A stretch of DNA of 64,000 nucleotides from Sinohyriopsis cumingii (Eukaryota; Mollusca; Bivalvia; Unionida; Unionidae): contig CM068838.1 of assembly GCA_028554795.2 (NCBI GenBank), positions 88,292,944 through 88,356,943 on the forward strand. The letters run 5' to 3'. How positions within the stretch are numbered: the first letter of the stretch is position 1; every line of letters begins with the position of its first letter. A model generated the notes under the pieces. It saw only the letters and a list, made by a program, of their open reading frames with translations. It did no database searches and was not told where the DNA came from. The translations under genes were made by a program, and so were the position numbers. Shown here piece after piece: positions 57,560-64,000 of this stretch.

Positions 57560-60500
57560 TATATATGGCTGAGAAACTGAAGTTGAGATCTTCTCACTTC
57601 CAAAATTTTCACTGGCAAAGCCAATGAAGCTAATGGGCTGTGTTGATTGGTCTAGTTGGATCTAGCAGCCATCTGTGCTGCTGCCCCAGCCCTACCAGAT
57701 CTGATTTGAACTGACTTTGACTTGGAAGTTTTGCTGTCACTGGTAAAAATTTTCATTTCACTTATTTGAGAAATCTTTAGAGAAACCAACAAGCCTTCAC
57801 AATGTCATCTTATGTACAACTTTGTTTCAAATCCAATAAAGGGTTAGAGTCTTTGAAAAAGATGAATTGCTTGAGCTTGCCAAACATTTTGATATTTCAG
57901 AAGTAAAAGAATAGTCAACAATGCAAAGCAGGAAATAAAAAAAAAAAAATATTGGTCCAGTATTTGGATGGAAAGAAACTATTAGATAAAAGTGCTTGGG
58001 GTTTGATTAGTAAGTCTATATCTAGTATTGATAGGAAATTAAAAGAATTACAGTTAAAAAACCAGATGGAGTTAAAACAGCTTCAGCTTCAGAAGGAGTT
58101 GCAGTGAGAAGAGGTAAATGCAAATTCAGAAAGAGAGAGAGAAGAAAGGGAAATGCAACTGAAATTAAAAGAATTAGAATGGGCAGATGGAAAACACATC
58201 CCCTTTTACACTCAAGTTCAGATTTTGATGTCACCATTTAGTAAAATAACAGAAGGTAAATACTTTCCTTATTTTGAGAAAAAAAAGAGCACTGGACTTT
58301 ATAATTATAAAGTGTACTTATTAGTAAAGCTCGTGATGTCCACATTTCACTGTTGTTACTACAGAGTGCTGATTATGGTGTGGTTAATATATCTTGGTAC
58401 CTGAGGTTTAGGACTTGCAGAAAAGAAACTGAACATGCCTATGCTGAATTATTTTGGGAAAAAGACAAACGAGAGCTCAGCAAAGAAAGTTGATAAGGAA
58501 TACCTTAACCTCAGACAGATCAATATATTAATTGAAGAGTTCATAGTGATGTCAAAACCAATTTTGATAAGCAAAAGCTAGAGTCTTTGGAAAATGATGC
58601 TTGTACAGCTGATGATTATTCCTTGACTCACAGAGATCCGTATGTCAATAAGTCTTCCTTTTCTTTGGTAACAATCATCTCAGTCTCATACAAATACTTC
58701 CTAATCTCAATCTAGCACAAGTATTTGGAATCATACATCTACTAAGATTGATAAGAAATCCTCATCTCTTTCTATATCTGTAATTGTAAAAAGAAAGGGC
58801 ACATCATTTCTGATTGCTACAGATTAAAAAATACAAAACTTAATAAAGACAGAGCTATTCCAAATGCTCTTATTTCTAAGAGGAAAAGGACATGGTTTTG
58901 TACTGAAAGAAATATTCTGGTTGGGTCAAACAAACCCCAGTCTCATTTTATTATGGAAAATTATGAACCATTTATGTCGAGAGGTTCTATAGTACTTCTA
59001 TTATAATTTTAAAGGAAACAGGAGCTTCTCAGAGTCTGCTGTAAACAGGTACTTTGCCTTTGTCTGAGAGTTCTTCTTCTAGTGAAAATATTCTTATTCA
59101 GGGAGCAGAGTGCATCATTCAGGACCCATGACAGTTGGAGTAGTGACTTATCTATCGAAAGTATATTTTTATTAGTGACCTAGCTGGAGGTAAGGTTGTG
59201 GTTAATCCACTTGTTTGGATCAAAAAGTTTAACCATTTGAGAATGAAATCCCCAATTTATATCCTGCTTGTGTAGTTACTAGAGCAGTGGCAAAGGAGCC
59301 CTTGAGAATGATGTTGATAGGAAATTATTCCATTAGCTGACATGTATTGGTCAGGCTTTTGATTATGTCACTTTGGCTCACACAGTGATCCTCTTTTTAC
59401 TATTCATTCTCTCAGGGTGACAAACGACAATCACTCACTGTTGAATAGGAAAAAGATTTTGAGAATTTCTGTTTGTTTCAGAGGGTTATGAGTGAACTTG
59501 AGGCTACAAAAGTTCCAGTTTGTTATTTTCTAAAAATAAAATGGGGTTCTTAAGAGTAAATAGAGTCTTCTTGAGGTCAGTGAGTTATATTATTGGCATT
59601 CTGAAGTCATATTGACAGAAAATTCTTAGTCTAGCCAATGAAACTCCCTTGGCTGGTCATTTAGGAGTATAAAATAAGACTTATCATAAGATTTTAATAA
59701 TTTTTATTGGCCAACAATTGAAAGTGATGTTTTGAAATACTTTAGGTCTTGTCACACTTATCAAATGGTAGGTAAACCCAAAAGAAGATGCCTTAAGCTC
59801 ATCTGCAAGCCATTCCAGCATTTGATGAACCATATAGGAGAAAAATGGTAGACTGTTGGTCTGAAGCAGGAATGTCTGACAAAAGAAACTCAATATTTGC
59901 TGGAGAATAATTTCATAGAACCAAGTAAAAGTAACTGGAATTCACCATGTACACTAGTGCCTCAAACAGATAACACTCTCCGTATGTTTACTGACAATAC
60001 AAAAGTCAACAGTGTCACCAAATAAATTAATTTCCAATGCCAAAAATTGATGATGGCATTGACCAAAACTGGAAATGCAAAATATGTCACCAAATTTGAC
60101 CATTTAAAAGGATTCTGGCAAATTCCACTCACAGAAAGAGCAAAAGAAATTTCAGCCATTGCAAATCCTGATGGACTTTATCCATATAAAGTGATGCCGT
60201 TTGGTAAGAAAAAGTCTCCTCCAACATTCCAGCATTTAATGAACATAATAACATCTGGTCTAGATAACAGACACGTACATCATCAACTAAAATGATACCG
60301 GGAAAGATCACTTGGAAACTATTTAGAAATTCTTTGGTCAACTTGGTGATGAAAATATGACAATTTAGTCAAAAGTGAGTTTTGTTGTGCTTGTGTTACT
60401 ATTTTTAGGACATATTGTTGGACATGGTCAAGTTAACCCTGGACAGGTTAAGGTCAAGGCTATCTCTGAATTTCCACTGCCTCTCAGTAAAGAGCAACTG

Positions 60501-62897
60501 TTACAATGGTTGAGAATGGCTTGATATTTGAAGTTTTGCTCTAATTTTTTTTATAAATGCTGAACCCCTAATAAATTTGTTGAGTAAGAAATGCAAATTT
60601 CATTAATCTGAAAAATGTCAACAAGCTTTTAATAAATTAAAGGCCATATTTAAGAGTGCACCTGTTCTTCCAGCTCCAAATTTGTCAATTATTTAAAATG
60701 TCTGTTGATGTAAGCGATGTAGGGGTTTGATAGTATTGATTCAAAAAGAAAAAAATAGTGTGGATCATCCAGTTTGCTTATGACATGTTTACAGATGGTG
60801 TGATTTTCCATTAAGATGATTGAGAAGATACTAATGCAACAAGTAAAGTAGGATGTATATAACAGAGGTTTTTGTCAACAAAGTCTTCATTCCTATTTAA
60901 TTTCAGTCTGTGGAATTATTTACTGTTGTCCTTATATGTAGTTTCAGAGAAATCAGTTTGGACTAAAACACTACTGGGTTTATTGTGAATTCATTCAAAG
61001 ACATTCTGGATTATATCATTGTAATACATCAAGACTGTTGGGACACCAACATATTCAAGACTATTAGTACATCAGCACATTCAAGATTGGAATTCATTCA
61101 GAACACTCTACCATTTGGACTTGTAATAGAAGTTTTAGGATTATATGGGATTTAATCCATAATACTGTAAGTTCTTTTTAAATTTTCACTTTTTTTGAAT
61201 TAAATTTGTTGAATTTTACAACACTTGTTGGTTTTGGATCCTTCTGTTACATAGCTGAAGACCAACAAGTCATAATAATTTATTGAGATGACATGAAGCA
61301 AATATGTAGGTTTAAGCTGTTCTTCATACCTTCCACATAAGAAAAATACTGGTGTGGAGTACGGGGTAACCAGTCTACCATCTAATCAGATTGCTTAAGC
61401 ACTTGGGCTGACTATGATAACATGTTTAAGGCAAGCACTCAAATGACCCAAATAGCTACTGTATCTCAACTGATTTAAGAGTTCTGCAATGTCCAAAATT
61501 GCAGTAACAAGTAAAAAAAATTAATTCATGATCAGTTTAGTTATGACTCAATTATATATTTTTTTGTCATCAAGTGGCAGCTGAAAATTCACAGGTTTTC
61601 CCTGACTTTTGTTCAATATTTGCAAAATTAATTGGCTTTTCCTCGGTCAGGAACAAACCTATTCTTTCTCTAGACTTTTTCCTTATTTGGGAACTTTGAA
61701 TATTTTAATAATTTTATTGTTGGAAATTCTATAACATTTAATATTATTTTAAGATTTTCCTTAGTCAAATCAAGCAGATACTCCCCATTTCTTTCATGTC
61801 ACTGTTCTGATGGTTCAAAACACCATTTAAAATATGGCTATAAGCTGGTCTGTTGTTGTCTTTATATACCATGGTTAAAATTGAATATTTAATGACTATA
61901 TATATAGGGATTAATTAGAGCTCAAATGTATACATTTCTATTTAAATCTGTTGATCTATCCAAATTTTAAAAAAAAATATATTCATCTAAGAATATAAAG
62001 ACATTGATGCATTGAATCACAATCAACTGTATCCCTGATGCTTAAGAAAATTCTATTATAAGTCTAACCTCAATTTAATCAAAGTAAAATGTTTAAAAAC
62101 ATTAAAGTTTTCAGACTTGAAGCTGAGGTTTCCGTGTTAAATGTTTTTGGAACTATGTGGCAAAGAACTGTATCAATAACTCCTTATGAAAAGGAACTTA
62201 ATTATGTGAAGTTTACTTTAAAATAATTTATTCGACCTGGATGTTACAAGTTTTTTTTTCTTCATTTGATGCCTGAAATCCAACTTTGAAACAGAAACTT
62301 GACAAAGCAGGGGAAAAGGAATGTGAAGAATTTGTAAACGGTGGTGGGCTACAAAATGTGAAGTACTTGTGAATGGTGGTACAATGTTGTGAAGGTTATT
62401 CAGAGTGTTTGAAGATTGCCAATTGCCATCAGATCTTTTATACTGTACTTTTTAAAAAACTACTTTCATACTAAGTTGTCAGAAGAAAAGTTCACAAAAG
62501 TTGTGCAAATCTATTAAATTGTAATCTTCAAAGAAACAAATGGGTTGTGAAGAACATGGTGTAGCACCTGTGACTGGTACACTAATTTATTCCCCCCCCC
62601 ATCTGATTTTGAAATTCTTAAACACTGTGTCCTAATATTAATGCTGCCATATTTATTGGAAAAGTAATACATACATCCCACCATCATCTTGCAGATGAGA
62701 TAAAAACATTATTCTTTATCAATACTCACAAATCTCATGTTTAATCAAAAACAATTTAAAAGAGCATTTCCAGCAGATTAGCATTCCAAACAACTTTTAC
62801 ATACCTGTTCATGCTCACAAAGCAGCTTAAAGCAGTATTTGGGCTTGTGGACTGTCTCAACATCCCCAGAAACATCATTCTGGCCATCTTCTTTTAC
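37405..62897 (-). CDS. unrecognised gene, C-terminal 279 residues in five exons; start beyond right edge
   Basis: Five - strand exons (62897-62805, 55941-55762, 52832-52732, 44079-43949, 37739-37405) have GT..AG borders, join with phases 0,0,2,1 and end in TAA. The order of features is an acidic linker, [16 protein letters not shown], a probable helical region ([20 protein letters not shown]), a charged stretch, GNLKR, then THWLCEEHK, then a Pro/Gln/Glu-rich tail with three 22-residue repeats. From memory, a similar pair of motifs (LCE..H; later GNL.R...W.C..H) occurs in C-terminal parts of large multidomain proteins of some fungi and invertebrates, including Roc/LRR-type proteins. I could not verify this, so no function is assigned. 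No membrane segment is seen. The gene is convergent with SLC33A1. Confidence 0.75.
37464..37665 (-). repeat. 66-bp coding minisatellite, 3 copies
   Basis: GAGATCCTTGCTGTTGGATG starts units at 37464, 37530 and 37596, exactly 66 bp (22 codons) apart and nearly identical. The + strand is also open here, a side effect of the repeat. Confidence 0.92.
38866..39667. mobile_element. ~800-bp element with GACCTGCCAACCC ends
   Basis: GACCTGCCAACCCTTA (38868) and its reverse complement form TAGGGTTGGCAGGTC (39651) are 15-bp near-perfect inverted ends. The GCCAACC core resembles the ends of the hAT-like element at 33345. The interior contains only short open frames, so it is a non-autonomous or decayed copy. 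Confidence 0.6.
39885..40069 (-). mobile_element. tRNA-derived SINE, family 2, reverse
   Basis: Reads on the - strand from GGGGCCCCGGCTGGCCAAGT to a body with GGTTCTTACCAGGC and ATACTGGATACTATGTATAGC. The head matches the 22078 copy. The tail is missing. Confidence 0.72.
40535..41550. repeat. satellite array with 262-bp higher-order unit
   Basis: Subunits of 45-65 bp are built from CTACACTGATGGCCATCAAT, ATGGCATGGATATGGAATGG and TGGATGTGGATAA. The block starting about 40945 is repeated from 41207, and the + strand translations of 40965-41210 and 41227-41472 are identical over 81 codons, so the two blocks are nearly identical. All open frames in it are by-products. Confidence 0.93.
42243..42295. 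repeat. (TA)n microsatellite
   Basis: About 26 uninterrupted TA dinucleotides. Confidence 0.97.
43949..44079 (-). CDS. unrecognised gene, exon d
   Basis: Acceptor TTGCTTTACAG and strong donor AAATG|GTAAGT. Completes Arg, then [20 protein letters not shown] and a mixed charged stretch to ADIPIPIN, ending in phase 1. HWLCEEH echoes LLCEHE of exon a. Confidence 0.75.
44098..44142. repeat. (AAT)n simple repeat
   Basis: Imperfect AATAATAAT run just upstream of the exon d acceptor on the - strand. Confidence 0.9.
45455..45695 (+). mobile_element. diverged tRNA-SINE, family 2-like
   Basis: The head GGCTTCCATGGCACAGTGGT is tRNA-like. The body preserves AACTGGCTGCATTATAT and GAGCTAAAAATGGTGTAAAG, corresponding to the family 2 3' part. 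Considerably diverged. Confidence 0.55.
45895..46015 (+). mobile_element. SINE family 2 fragment
   Basis: Contains GGGGTTCTTCCTCCACCA and GTGTAGCCTATCATGTGCTG, the 3' half of family 2. Confidence 0.65.
46101..46214 (-). mobile_element. SINE family 1 fragment (head only), reverse
   Basis: On the - strand: CCAGTGGCCTAGTGGTAGAG, GGTTTGAACCCTGGCCGAGT and the following ATACCAAAGACTTATAAAAA. Body and tail are missing. Confidence 0.8.
47640..47825. repeat. cluster of GCAAGCTTGC palindromes
   Basis: TGCAAGCTTGCA-type palindromes and near copies (AAGCTTG, GCAAGCTTG) recur about eight times in 185 bp. Two ~30-bp direct units read TTTTGCAAGCTTGCAGACTT. No coding sense. Confidence 0.85.
49720..50060 (-). 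repeat. segmental duplication, decayed copy
   Basis: Aligns by eye with 51560-51990: shared phrases include CTTTCACTAACATGAG/TTTTTCACTAGCATAAG, GCAAAAGTTT(C/T)ACTTTCT and TATTCA. The corresponding - strand frame is broken by several stops and shifts. A further related piece occurs at 44150-44270 (flank only). Confidence 0.6.
51578..51850 (-). CDS. unrecognised 90-codon ORF within a duplicated segment
   Basis: The open frame starts [20 protein letters not shown] and contains [20 protein letters not shown]. The paralogous segment at about 49750-50000 encodes a similar but broken peptide ([12 protein letters not shown]). Shared peptide-level similarity hints that the parent sequence was once coding, perhaps in a transposable element or a duplicated exon. 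No splice sites or family match were recognised. Confidence 0.3.
   Translation of the reverse strand: MKLRSKDIYLIKILQSERTDDGIVGLKTFIEHYRTDEKSGIVVSKAMLRESKTFAELMLVKNLILEKYAKDNTCELWKKNSFPACSNWLS
52190..52620. repeat. degenerate ~140-bp tandem repeat, 3 units
   Basis: TTTGACCTxTTGACCC, ATCCCAAATGCAAGT, GATGGTGGAGAACTCAAGTT and TTTCTTCTTTCAGTCA recur in order. Related phrases recur at 56470-56800. Confidence 0.65.
52732..52832 (-). CDS. unrecognised gene, exon c
   Basis: Acceptor CTCATTTCAG and donor AAAAG|GTAGGT. 33 codons plus two bases. The peptide is highly charged ([20 protein letters not shown]) and ends GNLK before the split Arg codon. Confidence 0.72.
53480..54180. repeat. degenerate ~165-bp tandem repeat
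   Basis: ACAATGTT..CATCAAATTGCAT, GAATGGxTCTTGAACTA and GATTACAAGCAA-like phrases recur about four times with heavy divergence. Confidence 0.5.
54830..55047. repeat. 109-bp direct duplication
   Basis: AAGTCTGTTGAACAGAC through CATAGAGGGGCTTTCTAA occurs twice in tandem (54830 and 54939) with only a couple of differences, so the duplication is recent. AGTCTGTTGAACAGACT is itself near-palindromic. Confidence 0.92.
55387..55530. repeat. ~45-bp degenerate tandem repeat, about 3-4 units
   Basis: GGTGG(A/G)GATCTCACAAAG followed by a CACATGAGACT-like stretch, repeated with changes. Confidence 0.7.
55562..55746 (-). mobile_element. MITE, ACTTATAAG-type ends (copy 2), beside the exon b donor
   Basis: Left ACTTATAAGTTGAGCCCAGC and right GCAGCTGGACTCAACTTTTA form ~30-40 bp inverted repeats. 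The interior CAAACACTGACCCTGATCTG is the reverse complement of the 29414 copy interior. The right end lies about 15 bp from the 5' splice site of exon b. Fragments of the same family occur at 54793-54832 and 56720-56765. Confidence 0.8.
55762..55941 (-). CDS. unrecognised gene, exon b
   Basis: Acceptor TTTCTTTATCCACAG and donor TTAGAG|GTATTG. 60 codons, phase 0-0, beginning [20 protein letters not shown] and continuing with an amphipathic, probably helical region through [14 protein letters not shown]. Codon use and the fully open frame make it the most convincing exon of this gene. Confidence 0.78.
57452..57566. repeat. (TG)n(TA)n microsatellite
   Basis: A short TG run followed by about 45 TA dinucleotides with one CA interruption. 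Confidence 0.97.
58779..58820 (+). pseudogene. retrotransposon gag zinc knuckle remnant
   Basis: [13 protein letters not shown] matches a CCHC knuckle (C-x2-C-x4-H-x4-C) except that only one residue separates the first two cysteines, so the finger is damaged. Confidence 0.7.
59009..59043 (+). pseudogene. retropepsin active-site remnant
   Basis: [11 protein letters not shown] followed by a stop. The retropepsin motif is D-T-G-A; here the catalytic Asp is Glu. Confidence 0.75.
59620..59850 (+). pseudogene. integrase N-terminal zinc-binding remnant
   Basis: [11 protein letters not shown], then a stop, NKTYHK, and later [13 protein letters not shown]. This is the HHCC region of gypsy-type integrase; the first His position holds Asn and the first Cys position Phe. 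The DDE core expected next is absent, and the sequence passes directly to the RT region. Confidence 0.78.
59884..60535 (+). pseudogene. reverse transcriptase remnant
   Basis: Opens with [19 protein letters not shown], continues [20 protein letters not shown] and [19 protein letters not shown], then degrades where the YxDD box should be (about 60271-60290). A shifted stretch around 60370-60440 recalls the FLGHxVG region. The catalytic aspartates are lost. Confidence 0.85.
60553..60780 (+). pseudogene. RNase H N-terminal remnant
   Basis: Fragments [20 protein letters not shown], then VDVSDVGV and VDHPVCL, fit the start of a gypsy RNase H domain interrupted by stops. Nothing of the C-terminal half is recognisable. 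Confidence 0.7.
60990..62804. other. no gene recognised
   Basis: AT-rich intronic sequence after the retrotransposon. The ACATTCAAGA-type short repeats at 61030-61090 may be the element's 3' non-coding end. Otherwise nothing is supported. Confidence 0.45.
62805..62897 (-). CDS. unrecognised gene, exon a (first in window)
   Basis: Acceptor TGATCATTTCAG and donor GAACAG|GTATGT on the - strand. 31 codons in phase 0: an acidic stretch [17 protein letters not shown], then [14 protein letters not shown]. The upstream part of the protein must lie beyond 64000, as no further exon was recognised between 62898 and the edge. Confidence 0.7.
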
Positions 62898-64000
62898 CTG
62901 AAATGATCAATAGATTGATATAGTCCTTATCACTGGTGCCTTCTATCATTATGGCAAGCATACACAAAAACACTCAAAGAAAATTGTTACAAACAGTTGG
63001 TAACTGTTAAAAATTTTTGATAACATGAGACTAAAGTGGACCTGATATCACTCACCTGGGCAACTGACATATGTAAACTTGTGACAGCAAATTCATACAT
63101 GTATGGAAACTGTGGAGATGTATGGAAACTGTGGAGAGGAAAGGAAAATTTGGAGCACCTAACTACCACATTAAGCCTATAAAAATAATACGGATATTTC
63201 TGGTTCACTCCTTTAAGAAAATTGGGTCAACTTTATAAGTTGGAAAAAGAATTATATTTTACTTATTTTTAAACAGCAATTTACCAAATGTAAACCATGG
63301 TTGCATGACTTAATTTTATTTCTCTGTGAAAAGAGCTTGTCTCTATTACTTAAAAACATGTTATAAAATAATTAGATATGCACTCTCTATATAGACACTT
63401 AAATATTTGTCTGATATAACTTGTTGTAAACTGGAACAGGCCATAATTAGCATGCAAAAGTAGCCATTACTAAATCATGTTTTCTAGTCTATATCCACTA
63501 GTACTAACAAATACTGGGCAAGCATCTTAATGAGTATGTTGTCTAATACTTGTATCTATAAATGAAGAAAAGGCAATCTGGTCTCAACATTTAGAATATC
63601 AGGAATTAGTTTACTTTTTTAATTATTCTATATTTTTTAATGAGCAAATTTTCAGGGCTGGCATCCCGATAATTGGTGGGTTTCGATATATGGATTAATG
63701 ACAGAAATCTGGAAGAGGTTCAGGAGAAATGCATATTGGAATATTGTCTTTTCATATTGAAAGATAAAAAAAAAAAAATATGAATTAAAAATAATTTGTT
63801 ATTAATGGCATTTAATATATGAAATGTCTTAAAATAATGAATATATATGTAATAATATACATGTAATAATATAAAAGCAACAAATATTTCAGACATTTTG
63901 TATATGGCAATATCATTTTAAGGTATTTAGTAGCTTTGGTTAGTCTTTGTTGGACAATGGGACAAAAGTGTCTTGCATTTCTGACGCTGCAACACTATAC
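62898..64000. other. presumed upstream intron of the minus-strand gene
   Basis: A 20-bp direct duplication (ATGGAAACTGTGGAGA around 63100-63135) is the only structure seen. No further exon was recognised before the window edge. Confidence 0.45.

Larger units (their letters stand above)
57800..60990 (+). pseudogene. dead Ty3/gypsy-type LTR retrotransposon with integrase segment before RT (Gmr1-like order)
   Basis: Read in order on the + strand, with many stops and frame changes: a gag-like region (57800-58820) with a coiled-coil-like Lys/Glu/Gln stretch and a damaged CCHC knuckle; a protease remnant; an integrase zinc-binding remnant; reverse transcriptase; and an RNase H start. Canonical Ty3/gypsy elements place integrase after RNase H; the Gmr1 group places it before RT, as here. 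The integrase catalytic core is missing. No pair of long terminal repeats was found. The element is antisense to the host gene and clearly inactive. Confidence 0.82.
55942..62804 (-). other. intron a/b of the minus-strand gene
   Basis: 6.9-kb intron holding degenerate repeats (56470-56850), a long TA microsatellite (57452-57566) and a dead retrotransposon (57800-60990). From 61250 to 62800 I see only AT-rich sequence with short homopolymers. Confidence 0.65.

Noticed and set aside
57409-57624. ORF with a long IYIYIY stretch
   Set aside because: It is a translation of the TA microsatellite. The similar ORFs at 42191-42418 and 5014-5226 were rejected for the same reason.
57600-61260. Flanking LTR pair for the gypsy element
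   Set aside because: I compared sequence before the gag region and after the RNase H remnant and found no convincing direct repeat, so no LTRs are annotated.

Overview
The window looks like nuclear DNA of an invertebrate animal, most likely a lophotrochozoan and probably a bivalve mollusc. The reasons are AT-rich sequence, short coding exons separated by kilobase introns with GT..AG borders, tRNA-derived SINEs, many minisatellites, MITE-like elements, and degenerate mollusc-style repeats. The species assignment is inference. There are no prokaryotic features, operons or CRISPR arrays.

Two host genes are supported and they point towards each other. On the + strand, eight coding exons between 2704 and 24726 join in phase into a complete 542-residue homologue of SLC33A1, the acetyl-CoA transporter AT-1 of the ER membrane. 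On the - strand, five in-phase exons between 62897 and 37405 encode the last 279 residues of a second protein whose start lies beyond the right edge. I do not recognise it confidently. It has paired LCE-type motifs and a Pro/Gln-rich tail built from an in-frame 22-codon tandem repeat.

The rest is repeats. Introns of the transporter gene hold a 48-bp array, a 31-copy ~64-bp array that ends exactly on the exon 4 splice acceptor, short tandem copies of the exon 5 splice donor, a long-inverted-repeat element sandwiched between two minisatellites, a pogo/Tigger transposase fragment, SINEs, and a 46-bp array. The ~12.7 kb between the genes holds a degenerate ~147-bp array of AGGTCA-type palindromes, a ~130-bp array, MITEs, SINEs and a decayed hAT-like transposon. 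Introns of the - strand gene hold a 262-bp higher-order satellite, another inverted-repeat element, segmental duplications, and a dead Ty3/gypsy-type retrotransposon. In that element the integrase segment lies before reverse transcriptase, the order known from the Gmr1 group.

No wholly new multi-gene system is visible. The strongest observations are the amplification of splice-site sequence by minisatellites in the transporter gene, the palindrome array with paired symmetric substitutions, and the unrecognised - strand gene with a recent coding minisatellite. Exon borders were read by hand from splice consensus, reading phase and similarity to the known transporter. No alignment or database search was run.
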